Positions 1 through 8,113 are shown, counted from the stretch's first letter. The stretch: DNA of 45,217 nucleotides from Arachnia propionica (GCF_003932785.1 NZ_RQYT01000022.1:1-45217); one strand, 5' to 3'. Program-made: numbers and translations. Notes: generated by a model from the sequence alone, not told the origin.

Positions 1-13
1 CGCCTTCTTCACC

Positions 14-157
14 GTTGGTCGAGCCGGGCCCGGAGCCTGCGGAGGGCCCGTGTCGAGACCTCCGCGGGATTCCCGCTCAGCTCGAGTTCCTGCACCGTGC
101 GCCAGGGGTCTCGACACGGACGGCGCGCTGGCGCGCACGGTCCGGCTCGACCAGCGG
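14..157. repeat. Family A palindromic intergenic repeat, copy 1
   Basis: The outer arms are GTTGGTCGAGCC and its near complement GGCTCGACCAGCGG. The inner arms are GTGTCGAGACC and GGTCTCGACAC, with about 45 bp between them. The same architecture recurs at 1463-1581, 3003-3145, 3198-3317 and 3391-3528. I see no gene in it; short reading frames across it only reflect the GC-rich palindrome. It is probably a REP/MITE-like element. Confidence 0.8.
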
Positions 158-180
158 AGAAGAAGGTCGTGAATAACGCC

Positions 181-231
181 TTAAGACAGGCAATTCCGAA
201 CAAGGCAGGCATTTCCATCCCAAGGCAGGCG
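181..231. repeat. Family B phased repeat, half array (copy 1)
   Basis: CAGGC cores occur at 187, 206 and 226, each preceded by A/G-rich sequence (AAGGCAGGC in the last two), giving a period of 19-20 bp. It matches the right-hand half of the fuller array at 30350-30500. The left half, with TCGCCTG cores, is absent; family A copy 1 ends about 25 bp earlier. Confidence 0.7.
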
Positions 232-254
232 AAATCCTGTCGCAGCGAGTCGGG

Positions 255-1340
255 TCAGCGACCTCCCCAGTTCCATGGTGGCCGGTCCCCCAGCTGCTGC
301 CCGCTGACCAACGTTTCGCCGTGGTCCTTGACCAGTTCGACGACGGCGTGATCCGCGGCCGCCGCCGCGATCGCGTCGATGAGGGCCTCGGAGTGGGTGA
401 CGACGACGACCTGGGTGTCGGTGACGCTGGCGATGAGCCGCCCCAGGGCCGGGATGAGGCTGGGGTGGAGGCTGGTCTCGGGCTCGTTGAGGGCCATCAG
501 GGGTGGGCGGCGCGGCGCGTGGAGGGCGGCCAGCAGCATGAGGTGGCGCAGGGTGCCGTCGGAGAGTTCGGCGGCGGTCAGGGGGCGCACCATCCCGGGC
601 TGGGTCATGGTCAGCTCGAACACCCCGTTGTCCGCCTGGATCTCGACGCGACTGCCGGGGAAGGCGTCTTCGACGAGGGCGTCGAGGTCGGTGCGGCCGT
701 GTTCGACGATGGTCTGCAGCACGGCGGCGACGTCCGCCCCGTCACTGGAGAGCGTCCAGGTGCGGGTGCCGATCCGGGGTCGCCTGGCCGGGGCGGCGGC
801 GTCGGTGCGCAGCGAGTCGTAGAACCGCCACGACGCGAGGTCGTCGCGCAGCGGTCGCAGCTCCGGCGCCTCGAACAGCATCGACGCATGGCTGGGGACC
901 GACGACGGCTCACCCCCGGCGACGTCGTGCAGGGAGATGTGGCCGTTTCGGCGGTCAGCGACGAGGGTGGATCTCCGCATGACGGGGCCGCCCCACACGG
1001 CCTCACGTTTGATCTCCGGATCCCGGTTGAAGGCACTGTGGTGAGAGTGCTGGGGCAGACCGAGGTCGACGAGGTAGGAGAACCCGTCAGCTCCGACCCC
1101 GAGTCGAAGCGACACGGGGCCCGTTCGGCTGGCGCCGGCCCACAGGGCCGAGCCGAGGCCGCCCTCCTGGGCGAGCGCCCCGATCACCTCGCCCATCCCA
1201 CAGGCCGCCAGGAGCCGCAAGGCCCGATAAAGGCTCGACTTCCCGGCCCCGTTGGCCCCGGTCACGACGGTGACCTGACTGAGCGGGACGACGATCTCCC
1301 GCAGACTGCGGTACCCCGCCACCGCCACACTCCGATACAT
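255..1340 (-). CDS. AAA family ATPase (RecF/OLD-like, AAA_21 type)
   Basis: A 361-residue predicted ATPase of the kind that resembles the head domain of RecF, SMC or OLD proteins. Walker A is GANGAGKSS at residues 28-36. A signature-like LSDGTLRHLMLL lies near 260-271, and the Walker B region LMALNEPETSLHP near 282-293. A switch histidine follows in VVVVTHSE. The protein is nearly all ATPase with no nuclease or TOPRIM domain, so it could act alone or with an unlinked partner. The ATG is preceded at 6 nt by TAGGCT (1347-1352 on the minus strand), suggesting a leaderless message starting at the codon. The family is clear; the cellular role is unknown. Confidence 0.88.
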   Translation of the reverse strand: MYRSVAVAGYRSLREIVVPLSQVTVVTGANGAGKSSLYRALRLLAACGMGEVIGALAQEGGLGSALWAGASRTGPVSLRLGVGADGFSYLVDLGLPQHSHHSAFNRDPEIKREAVWGGPVMRRSTLVADRRNGHISLHDVAGGEPSSVPSHASMLFEAPELRPLRDDLASWRFYDSLRTDAAAPARRPRIGTRTWTLSSDGADVAAVLQTIVEHGRTDLDALVEDAFPGSRVEIQADNGVFELTMTQPGMVRPLTAAELSDGTLRHLMLLAALHAPRRPPLMALNEPETSLHPSLIPALGRLIASVTDTQVVVVTHSEALIDAIAAAAADHAVVELVKDHGETLVSGQQLGDRPPWNWGGR

Positions 1341-1346
1341 GGGGCA

Positions 1347-1352
1347 AGCCTA
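1347..1352 (-). promoter_or_regulatory. -10 box TAGGCT of AAA ATPase gene
   Basis: TAGGCT on the minus strand lies 6 nt before the ATG at 1340, the spacing expected for leaderless transcription. No Shine-Dalgarno sequence lies between. Confidence 0.6.
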
Positions 1353-1376
1353 GGGGGTCCCGTCGGGATGCTCCTT

Positions 1377-1428
1377 GTCCGTTGGGAGCCGGACCGCGAG
1401 CCTCGCGAGCCGTCCGTGTCGAGACCAC
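1377..1428. repeat. Degenerate half of a family A repeat
   Basis: Contains CGTTGGGAGCCGGACCGCGA and then CCGTGTCGAGACCACC, resembling the left half of family A. The right half is missing. With the full copy at 1463-1581 it fills most of the gap between the ATPase gene and the HNH gene. Confidence 0.5.
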
Positions 1429-1462
1429 CCACGCCACGTGTGGGGCCCGGCTCCCTTCCCTC

Positions 1463-1581
1463 CGCTGGTCGAGCCGAGGCCGCAGGCCTCGTGTCGAGAC
1501 CTCCGCAACAGTCCCCGCGAACCCTCACCGGGTCTCGACACGGCCCCTGTCACTTCGTTCCGGGACCGGCTCGACCAACGG
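1463..1581. repeat. Family A palindromic intergenic repeat, copy 2
   Basis: Outer arms are GCTGGTCGAGCC and GGCTCGACCAACGG; inner arms are CGTGTCGAGACCTCCGC and GGTCTCGACACGG. It ends 28 bp before the -35 of the DUF222-HNH gene. Confidence 0.8.
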
Positions 1582-1609
1582 AAACCGGAGATAAGTTCTT
1601 CCCAACCCC

Positions 1610-1638
1610 TTGCGCTAGAACACTCATTCGATTACAAT
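1610..1638 (+). promoter_or_regulatory. Promoter with LexA-like box for the HNH gene
   Basis: TTGCGC (1610-1615), a 17-bp spacer and TACAAT (1633-1638) form a good sigma-70-type promoter. The ATG is 6 nt further, so the message should be leaderless. The spacer is almost entirely TAGAACACTCATTCGA (1616-1631), which matches 10 of 12 fixed positions of the actinobacterial SOS box TCGAAC-N4-GTTCGA. Bound LexA would block the promoter. DUF222-type (13E12) genes of Mycobacterium tuberculosis are known to carry SOS boxes. Confidence 0.7.
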
Positions 1639-1644
1639 GGGGTC

Positions 1645-2985
1645 ATGAACCCACTCCCCGCCACCCTCACCGAGGCCTACCTGGCCATCCACGAGGCCGA
1701 CGCCCATGTTCGGGCGGCGGAGGTGGCCCTCATGGTCGGGATCGCGAAAGCAGCCGAACTCTATGAGATCGACGACAACGCGGTGATGGAGGCTGTGGAA
1801 GGGTTCCTCGAGCCGGGTGGGGATGGGACTCCGTCGGTGGGTGAGTTCCTCGCCCACGAACTCGCCGGGATCCTCCAGATCTCCCCCGATGCGGCGTTGG
1901 AGAGGATCGGAACCGTCCTGGACGTGCGGTTCCGATTCCCCGCTCTCTGGGAGGCCTTCCTATCCGGGAATCTTCGCTGGTGGCAGGTCGCCGAGGTGGT
2001 GAACCGACCAGCCATCTCCCACCTGAATGCTGAGGCAGCCTCACGGTTGGATCGGAAACTTGCTGTCGCGTTGAGGTTGTGGTCGTGGCAGCGGATCCGC
2101 CGCAACCTGGAGGCGTGGATCATCGCCGCCGACCCCAACACAGCCCGGGAACGAGAGGCCCGGCAGCGGGAAAACCGGTACGTGGCAGTCGATACCGTCA
2201 AGAACGGCCACTGCGCGTTGTATGGGCTGTTGGATCCCCGCGACGCGATCGACTTCGACCACGCCCTGACTGAGGTTGCGAAAACCCTCCCCAGCGAGGC
2301 GGGGGATCTGCGGCAGCGTCGCGCCGCCGCCGTCGGGGTATTGGCCCGCCAGGCGGGCGGGCAGGACATGCTGCCCCAGGCCACAGTGTTCGTCCACATC
2401 AACGCCGACGACCCCGCCCTCAATCCCGACAATGAATCCTCCGGGGTTGCTGAGGTGGAGCGGTGGGGCGCGTTCCTCACCAGCCGGTTGCCGGAGTTCT
2501 TGAAGGACTCCCGCGTGACGGTCCGGCCGATCTTTGATCCCCTTCGGCACGCACCCGAGGATCTTCATGATCCGTCGGTCGGGTTGCGGATGGCAGTCAC
2601 GGCATTGATGCCAGTCGATGTGTTCCCCTACGCTGCCCGCACCTCCAGGGCGTGTGATCTGGATCACACGATCCCGTACCGGGACGGCGAATCGGGTCAG
2701 ACCCGGTGGGGCAACCTCGCCCCGCTGGCGCGTAGGTCACATCGGGCAAAGACCTTCGGCGGCTGGACACTCACCCAACCAGCCCCCGGCTGGTTCCACT
2801 GGCGCTCTCCGGCAGGGTTTGAGTATCTGGTGCATGCCACCGGCGGCACAATGTGTCTCCGAACTCCGGAACCAGAACCCAGGGTGGAGGAACCACCCCC
2901 GCCATGGCTTGATCCGCCCGAACCCCCAGAGACCAGGCCAGTGGAATCCGAGGCCTGGGAATGGGTCCAATACTCCCTGTACTGA
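1645..2985 (+). CDS. DUF222 / HNH endonuclease domain protein (13E12-like)
   Basis: A 446-residue member of the multi-copy actinobacterial DUF222-HNH family. Residues about 1-300 are the helical DUF222 region, including the stretch near 100-170 with FLSGNLRWWQVAEVV. The C-terminal HNH nuclease runs from about 333 to 380, with CDLDHTIPYRDG followed by NLAPLARRSHRAKT, which supplies the His and Asn metal and catalytic positions. The last 40 residues are Pro/Glu-rich. An in-frame extension back to 1375 runs through family A repeat and is rejected, because the ATG at 1645 sits 6 nt after a -10 box. The SOS-like box predicts damage induction. Family function is unproven; it is often proposed to be mobile or recombination-linked. 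Confidence 0.9.
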   Translation: MNPLPATLTEAYLAIHEADAHVRAAEVALMVGIAKAAELYEIDDNAVMEAVEGFLEPGGDGTPSVGEFLAHELAGILQISPDAALERIGTVLDVRFRFPALWEAFLSGNLRWWQVAEVVNRPAISHLNAEAASRLDRKLAVALRLWSWQRIRRNLEAWIIAADPNTAREREARQRENRYVAVDTVKNGHCALYGLLDPRDAIDFDHALTEVAKTLPSEAGDLRQRRAAAVGVLARQAGGQDMLPQATVFVHINADDPALNPDNESSGVAEVERWGAFLTSRLPEFLKDSRVTVRPIFDPLRHAPEDLHDPSVGLRMAVTALMPVDVFPYAARTSRACDLDHTIPYRDGESGQTRWGNLAPLARRSHRAKTFGGWTLTQPAPGWFHWRSPAGFEYLVHATGGTMCLRTPEPEPRVEEPPPPWLDPPEPPETRPVESEAWEWVQYSLY

Positions 2986-3002
2986 ACACCCTCTTCCCAC
3001 CC

Positions 3003-3145
3003 CGCTGGTCGAACTGAGGGCTCCTCTCCTCCCGCTGGTCGAGCTGAGGGCGCAGCGCGCCCGATAGTCGAGACCCGGCGACGGCTCGCTGGAACTGTCG
3101 CGGAGGTCTCGACACGCTCGCTTCGCTTCGCGGCTCGACCAGCGG
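3003..3145. repeat. Family A palindromic repeat, copy 3
   Basis: Two successive left arms (CGCTGGTCGAACTGAGGG at 3003 and CGCTGGTCGAGCTGAGGG at 3033) are followed by inner arms ATAGTCGAGACC and GGTCTCGACACG, and one right arm CGGCTCGACCAGCGG. With copies 4 and 5 it occupies the 612-bp gap between the HNH gene and the ABC operon, which holds no gene. Confidence 0.8.
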
Positions 3146-3197
3146 AAAAGCAGCGACCCGGGCGCCCGTGCTGCCCGTCGCCGGTTCTCCCGTTCTC

Positions 3198-3317
3198 CGT
3201 TGGTCGAGCCGGGTCCCGAAACGCAGTGAAGGGCCCCGTGTCGAGACCCGGTGAGAGTTCGCAGAGACCGTTGCGGAGGTCTCGACACGAGGCCTGCGGC
3301 CTCGGCTCGACCAGCGG
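3198..3317. repeat. Family A palindromic repeat, copy 4
   Basis: Left arm CGTTGGTCGAGCCGGG, inner arms CGTGTCGAGACC and GGTCTCGACACGAGGCC, right arm CTCGGCTCGACCAGCGG. Confidence 0.8.
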
Positions 3318-3390
3318 AGAAGTACCGACCCGGGCGCGCATGTCGCCCGAGTGCTGGTCATTCTTCCCCCGGCTGATGGTCCCCTTCCCC

Positions 3391-3528
3391 CGCTGGTCGA
3401 GCCGGGACCCGAAACGAAGTGGAGGGGCCCGTGTCGAGACCCCGTGAGGATTTGCAGGAACCCCTCCAGAGGTCTCGACACGAGGCCTCCGGCCTCGGCT
3501 CGACCAGCGGAGAAAGCTCGACCAGCGG
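3391..3528. repeat. Family A palindromic repeat, copy 5
   Basis: Left arm CGCTGGTCGAGCCGGG and inner arms as in copy 4. The right arm CTCGACCAGCGG is duplicated in tandem (ends at 3510 and 3528), separated by AGAAAG. This suggests slippage or a partial second insertion. Confidence 0.8.
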
Positions 3529-3551
3529 AAAAGCAGCGGGACGGGAACCTG

Positions 3552-3583
3552 AACCGGCCGGGTCCCGTGGGACCCGGCCGGTT
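3552..3583. terminator. Strong hairpin after the ABC exporter operon
   Basis: AACCGGCCGGGTCCC and GGGACCCGGCCGGTT form a perfect 15-bp stem around a 2-nt loop. It lies 15 bp beyond the stop of the permease gene on the minus strand. There is no U-tract, which is common for actinobacterial terminators. Confidence 0.7.
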
Positions 3584-3597
3584 GCTGACTGGGTGGT

Positions 3598-4701
3598 TCA
3601 CTCGGCCTTGGCCAGGGCTTCCCGCCACTTCATGGGCTTGCCCGTCTGCAGCAGGCCCCGGTCGTAGACCCGGGAGGCCAACAGGATCACCAGGACGGTG
3701 GTCACGATGAGCAGCGCCACAGAGACTCCCACCTGCCACCACTCCATCCGTCCCAGGAACAGCTGGATGGGCACCGCGACCGGAGAACTGAACGGGATGT
3801 AGCTCATCGCGGTCATCAACGACTGGTTGGAGTTCCCGAAGACCACCGCGAAGTAGGGAAGCATGACGATCCACATCATCGGCTGCACCACACTGTTGAG
3901 GTCCTCAGCCCGCGACACCAGAGCGGCAGCCGCTGCGTACATCGACGCGATCATGACGAAGCCGATGAGGAACAACGGCACGAAGACCAGGATCGGGACC
4001 AGCAGCTCACCCACCGGCAAGGAATCACCGTTGATGGCGAACCCCAGCAGCACCGTGGCCACGATGAGTGTGATCTGAACCAGCGCTGCGACGCTGTTGC
4101 CGATGATCTTGCCGGTGAGCAGCGCCCTGGAGGTCACACTGGCCAGCAGGATCTCAACGATGCGGGTCTGCTTCTCCTCCACCACGGACTGGGCGATGCT
4201 CATGCCGAACGTGATGCCAGCCATCATCCACACCGCTCCGAACGCGGCCGACAAGAGGTACTGGAACGCCGGGTTCTGTGCGTTCGGGTCCAGCAATTCC
4301 ACCCGAGGGGCCACCGACAGACTCTGCATCAGACCCGTCGGCACGTCGCGCAGGCTCAAAACCTTGATGCCGAGCGGGCTGGACGGGTCCGAGACGAGCG
4401 CCGCCTCAGCCGTCTCATCCAGGACCGCCTGCCGGGCCGCCGCCTCATCAGTGACCTGGACCAGCTCGGCACCCGGAATCCTGTGCACCATCTCGACGTG
4501 CTCCGACGTCGTGGCAACACTGGACGCCCCACCGGCGAAGAACTCCCCCAAGCGGGGGGCAAGCACGACGACGGCCATGATGATCACCAGCGTGACAAGC
4601 GTGGAGACGATGAACGCCTTGGACAGGAAACGCACCTTGATCTCGCGCTGCGCGACGATACCGACGGTGGACCAGAAACTTGGACGGGTGTGCGTGTTCA
4701 C
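3598..4701 (-). CDS. ABC-2 type transporter permease (NatB-like)
   Basis: A 367-residue integral membrane subunit of an ABC exporter. A first transmembrane segment lies at about 28-50 (AFIVSTLVTLVIIMAVVVLA). A large non-cytoplasmic domain of about 110 residues follows, and then five or six helices in the C-terminal half, ending in a basic tail. This layout is that of NatB/YhaP-type ABC-2 permeases. Its start overlaps the stop of the ATPase gene by 4 nt (ATGA), so the two are translationally coupled. The adjacent sensor and regulator suggest export of a stress-related substrate, possibly an antimicrobial or ions. The substrate cannot be read from sequence. Confidence 0.87.
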   Translation of the reverse strand: MNTHTRPSFWSTVGIVAQREIKVRFLSKAFIVSTLVTLVIIMAVVVLAPRLGEFFAGGASSVATTSEHVEMVHRIPGAELVQVTDEAAARQAVLDETAEAALVSDPSSPLGIKVLSLRDVPTGLMQSLSVAPRVELLDPNAQNPAFQYLLSAAFGAVWMMAGITFGMSIAQSVVEEKQTRIVEILLASVTSRALLTGKIIGNSVAALVQITLIVATVLLGFAINGDSLPVGELLVPILVFVPLFLIGFVMIASMYAAAAALVSRAEDLNSVVQPMMWIVMLPYFAVVFGNSNQSLMTAMSYIPFSSPVAVPIQLFLGRMEWWQVGVSVALLIVTTVLVILLASRVYDRGLLQTGKPMKWREALAKAE

Positions 4702-5579
4702 TTCGACATCTCCTTGTAGATCTCGTGCAGGCTGCGGACCACGGGCTGGAACCGGGTGACGGTGCCGCGCTGGAGCGCCTGGGCCAGGATGGAATTCGCG
4801 ACGCCCGGATCAGGGGTCCGGAAGCAGACGTAGCGGCCATCGACATCGATGACCTCGACGCCGGTCTCCCGCACCCACCCGGTGTCGACGCTGCTCTCAA
4901 GCTCCCACTCGTTGGTGGCGTTGGCGGCCTGCAACTCGGTGCGGGTGCCGTCGGCACGAATCTCCCCGTCACGGATGATGACCAGTCGGTCACACAGCCG
5001 CTCAACGACGTCCAGCTGGTGCGACGAGAACAGCACCGGCGCGCCCGTGGCGGCGAACTCCCGCAGCACCTGGACGGTGATCTCGACGGACTCCGGATCG
5101 AGCCCGGAGAACGGCTCATCGAGGATCAGGGCGGAGGGCCGGTGGATGAGGGCCGCCGCGATCTGCACCCGCTGCTGGTTGCCCAGCGACAGCGACTCCA
5201 GCGTGTCGGTCGGCTTGCCCTTGAGCTGCAGCCGCTCCAGCAGCTCAAGGCCGTACCGCTTCGCCTGCTGCGCCTCGACCCCGTGCAGCTGGGCGAGGTA
5301 GACCAGCTGGTCGATGATCTTCATCTTGGGGTACAGCCCCCGCTCCTCCGGCATGTATCCGATCGCGGCCCGGTGCTCGGGCGTGATGGGCACACCGTCG
5401 GCGAGGACGTGCCCGTTCTGGGCAGCGAGTACCCCGAGGATGATTCGCATCGTCGTGGTCTTGCCCGCGCCGTTGCCGCCGACGAAGCCAGTCATGAGGC
5501 CGGGATGGATGTCGAAGCTGACATCCTTGAGGACGTGCTTCTCACCGAAGAACCGGTGGATGTTCCGTACGCTGATCAT
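4698..5579 (-). CDS. ABC transporter ATP-binding protein (NatA-like)
   Basis: A 293-residue ATPase subunit that powers the downstream permease. Walker A is GGNGAGKTT at about 34-42, the signature LSLGNQQR near 138, Walker B ALILDEPFSGLDP near 157-169, and the switch His in LFSSHQLD. The C-terminal 80 residues form the extension typical of DrrA/NatA-type exporters. I place the start at MISVRN because this aligns with family N-termini and because TAGCGT (5587-5592) sits 7 nt upstream. An in-frame extension to 5609 would begin inside that promoter. A 106-bp gap separates it from the response regulator, so it may have its own promoter. Confidence 0.9.
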   Translation of the reverse strand: MISVRNIHRFFGEKHVLKDVSFDIHPGLMTGFVGGNGAGKTTTMRIILGVLAAQNGHVLADGVPITPEHRAAIGYMPEERGLYPKMKIIDQLVYLAQLHGVEAQQAKRYGLELLERLQLKGKPTDTLESLSLGNQQRVQIAAALIHRPSALILDEPFSGLDPESVEITVQVLREFAATGAPVLFSSHQLDVVERLCDRLVIIRDGEIRADGTRTELQAANATNEWELESSVDTGWVRETGVEVIDVDGRYVCFRTPDPGVANSILAQALQRGTVTRFQPVVRSLHEIYKEMSK

Positions 5580-5586
5580 GCCCTCA

Positions 5587-5592
5587 ACGCTA
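5587..5592 (-). promoter_or_regulatory. -10 box TAGCGT of ABC exporter operon
   Basis: TAGCGT on the minus strand is 7 nt before the ATG at 5579. Just upstream are two CCCGCACGGGGG direct repeats (about 5619 and 5645). These could be hairpins ending the regulator message or sites for the neighbouring response regulator. Confidence 0.5.
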
Positions 5593-5685
5593 CGGCGACG
5601 CCCTCTCACCGCACATCCCGCACGGGGGTGAAATCGGCTCTCCCCCGCACGGGGGACTCCCCGACCCGAGCCGGGGGATGGACGG

Positions 5686-6330
5686 TCAGGACCTGGGCAC
5701 CAGCCCGTGCTCGAAGGCCCAGATCACCGCGTTGATCCGGTCCCGCAACCCCAGTTTCGCGAGGATGTTGGAGACGTGGGTCTTCACCGTCTCGGCGCTG
5801 ACGTACAGCTCCGCCGCGATCTCGGCATTGCTGAGCCCCCGGGCCAGGCAGCGCAGGGTGTCGATCTCCCGTTCGGTCAGGACGTCCACCTTCGCGTCGA
5901 CGGGGGCTGAGGTCGCCGTGAACCTTCCGATGACCCGACGGGTCACCTCGGGCGCGAGCAGTGCCTCGCCCCGGCCGAGCACCTGGACGGCCTCGATGAG
6001 CTTCTCCGCCTCGGCGGTCTTCAACAGAAATCCCGACGCCCCCGCCTGCAGGGTCTCGAACAGGAAGTCGTCCCGATCGAAGGTGGTGAGGATGAGGATC
6101 GCGGCACGGCACCCCTGCTCCGTGAGCCTTCGGGTGGCGGCGATCCCGTCCAGCTTCGGCATCTGCACATCCATGCAGATCACGTCCGGATCGAGGTCCT
6201 GGGCCAAGGCGACGCCCTCCTCGCCGTTCGCGGCCTCCCCCACCACCTCGATGCCCGGCTCGGATTCCAGGATGGTCTTGAACCCGATCCGGATGAGCGC
6301 CTGGTCGTCGACCAGCAGTACCCGGATCAT
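5686..6330 (-). CDS. NarL/FixJ family response regulator
   Basis: A 214-residue two-component transcription regulator. The receiver domain (1-120) has acidic residues D8 and D9, the phospho-acceptor D54 in VICMDVQMP, and the conserved Lys in FLLKTAEAEK. The LuxR-type helix-turn-helix (about 148-205) is clear in LTEREIDTLRCLARG and AETVKTHVSNILAKLGL. The start overlaps the stop of the histidine kinase gene by 4 nt, so the pair is made together. The usual inference is that it controls the ABC exporter genes immediately downstream. The DNA target is not determined. Confidence 0.93.
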   Translation of the reverse strand: MIRVLLVDDQALIRIGFKTILESEPGIEVVGEAANGEEGVALAQDLDPDVICMDVQMPKLDGIAATRRLTEQGCRAAILILTTFDRDDFLFETLQAGASGFLLKTAEAEKLIEAVQVLGRGEALLAPEVTRRVIGRFTATSAPVDAKVDVLTEREIDTLRCLARGLSNAEIAAELYVSAETVKTHVSNILAKLGLRDRINAVIWAFEHGLVPRS

Positions 6331-7553
6331 GCGGGCACCCCCGTCGGGATCTCGGCGCGCACCCGGAACCCACCACGGTTCTTGGCGCCCGTGGTGAGGG
6401 TGCCACCGACAGCCTCGACACGTTCCCGCATCCCGATGAGCCCGGTTCCGGTGCCGGGGGCGTCGGTGTGGGTGCCGCGACCGTCGTCCGAGACCTCCAG
6501 CTCCACCAGGTCGGGACGCCCACGCAGCCTCACCTCGACGTGGGCGCTCGGCCCTGCGTGCTTGGCGGCATTGGTGAGGCCCTCCTGGGCGACGCGGTAG
6601 AGGGTCAGTCCGACGGCGGGAGTCACCTCGGGCACGTCGCCGAGGATCTCGAAGGCCACGTCGAGGCCGCTGTTGCGGGCCGCCTCGATGAGCTCGGGAA
6701 GGTCGGTGGCGGTCGGTGGCGCGGAGGTGTCGCCGTCGTTGGATCTGAGGGTCGTCACCATGGTCCGGAGCTCCCCGACAGCGTGCCGGGCGCTGGTCTC
6801 GATGTGTTTGAGAGCCGTGGCTGCCGTCTCGGGGTCACGCATGATGAGCCGTCTCGCGGCGGCGGCCTGCACGGACATCGTCGTGATGTGGTGGGCGACG
6901 ACGTCGTGGAGTTCCCGCGCGATCCTGAGGCGCTCCTGCTCGATCGCGGAGTCGACGAGTTCCTGCTTCAGGTCCTGGATGGCGGCATTGGCCCGTTCCA
7001 ACTCCTCCCGCTCCACGGCCTGGGTCCAGGCGCGGTTCCCGAAGATCCAGGCACCGGTGAAGAAGGCGATGTTGAGGGACACCTGGAGGGTGAACCCGGC
7101 GAGGAGCACCCCCACAGGTAGGGCGGTGGCGGTCCCCTCCAGCTGCCGGACGGTCCTGAGGATGAAGCCGACGATGAGCCACAGCCCCATACCGGCGCTG
7201 ATGAGGATGCGGGTGAGATCGGCTCGTTGGCGCTGCAGCGACCATGCCCCGATGGAGTAGAAGGACATGAACAGCACCACCTGCGAGGTGTAGAGGTCCA
7301 GGCCCATCGTGGAGATCACGATCCCGTAGACGATGGCCACCACGATTCCGGAGGACAGCGGGTAGCGACGGCGCCACACCAGCGGCACCGCCAGCAGGAG
7401 GCTGCCGAGGGCATGCAGCCACACGGGGGTGTCGAAGATTCCCCGCTGGACCAGGTGTGCGAGCCACGCCAGGAAGCAGCCCAACAGCCCCATGGCCGCC
7501 GCCAGCACGGCATCGGTGCGAAACCACCCTGAGGGAAGTTCTCGAGTGCGCAT
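6327..7553 (-). CDS. Sensor histidine kinase, NarL-partner (HisKA_3) type
   Basis: A 408-residue membrane sensor. Five or six hydrophobic segments fill about residues 10-165 with little extracellular domain, so it probably senses something in or at the membrane. A short coiled region follows, then the HisKA_3 phospho-acceptor in RIARELHDVVAHHITTM. The HATPase domain has VSDDGRG and GTGLIGMRERVEAVGG. I prefer the ATG at 7553 because AGGCAGGA lies about 9 nt upstream. A GTG at 7571, overlapping the stop of the RNA phosphotransferase gene by 4 nt, would add six residues. It is coupled to the downstream regulator gene. Confidence 0.9.
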   Translation of the reverse strand: MRTRELPSGWFRTDAVLAAAMGLLGCFLAWLAHLVQRGIFDTPVWLHALGSLLLAVPLVWRRRYPLSSGIVVAIVYGIVISTMGLDLYTSQVVLFMSFYSIGAWSLQRQRADLTRILISAGMGLWLIVGFILRTVRQLEGTATALPVGVLLAGFTLQVSLNIAFFTGAWIFGNRAWTQAVEREELERANAAIQDLKQELVDSAIEQERLRIARELHDVVAHHITTMSVQAAAARRLIMRDPETAATALKHIETSARHAVGELRTMVTTLRSNDGDTSAPPTATDLPELIEAARNSGLDVAFEILGDVPEVTPAVGLTLYRVAQEGLTNAAKHAGPSAHVEVRLRGRPDLVELEVSDDGRGTHTDAPGTGTGLIGMRERVEAVGGTLTTGAKNRGGFRVRAEIPTGVPA

Positions 7554-7567
7554 GTGACGATCCTGCC

Positions 7568-8107
7568 TCACAGCTCGGAGAGATACCGTGCAGGGATGGT
7601 GTCGGCCATCCAGACGCGATCGCTCCCCGGGTAGAACCGGATGCCCGCCTCATGGGCGGCGGCCGCATCGACGCGGAGGATGACGGGATGGGGCGCGTGG
7701 CGGGAGCCGACGGCGCGCGCCATCTCGACGTCGGTGGCCATGTGGACCTGCTGGCGCCCCATGGGGAGCAACCCGTCGGCGAACACCGACCCCAGGTTGG
7801 CCGGGGCGGTGCCGTGGTAGAGGACCTCCGGGAGCCTCGCCGGGGTGTGCTCGATGCGGGTGGCGACGGAGTGCCCGTAGACGGCGCGGATCCGGCCGTC
7901 ACGGATCTCGTGCCGCTGCTTGCTGGCCGACGAGACGGCCTGCTCGATGTCGGCGCGGCTCACCCGGCGATGCTTCCGGTGGAACGCCGCCACCATGTCG
8001 TCGAGATCGACCCAGCCCTCCGCGTCGAGGGTGAGGCCATAGCTGCCGGGGTCGTGCCTGAGGGCGTGGGACAGGGTCCTGCTGATGTCGGTCAGGCGTT
8101 TGTCCAT
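7568..8107 (-). CDS. kptA: RNA 2'-phosphotransferase (KptA/Tpt1 family)
   Basis: A 179-residue protein of the Tpt1/KptA family, which moves an internal RNA 2'-phosphate to NAD+, releasing ADP-ribose 1'',2''-cyclic phosphate. The RNA-binding half has the hallmark LSHALRHDP near residue 12. The NAD-binding half has IRAVYGHSV, VLYHGTAP and VHMATDVEMA, matching the conserved Arg-His and HGT motifs. The length is normal and the active-site motifs look intact. Bacteria lack the eukaryotic tRNA splicing that makes its substrate, so its natural job is open. TAGGCT (8114-8119, minus strand) lies 6 nt before the ATG. Its stop abuts the histidine kinase gene. Confidence 0.93.
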   Translation of the reverse strand: MDKRLTDISRTLSHALRHDPGSYGLTLDAEGWVDLDDMVAAFHRKHRRVSRADIEQAVSSASKQRHEIRDGRIRAVYGHSVATRIEHTPARLPEVLYHGTAPANLGSVFADGLLPMGRQQVHMATDVEMARAVGSRHAPHPVILRVDAAAAHEAGIRFYPGSDRVWMADTIPARYLSEL

Positions 8108-8113
8108 GGCCCC

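Noticed and set aside
1375-1644. N-terminal extension of the HNH protein
   Set aside because: The in-frame extension translates family A repeat sequence and lies upstream of a clear promoter.
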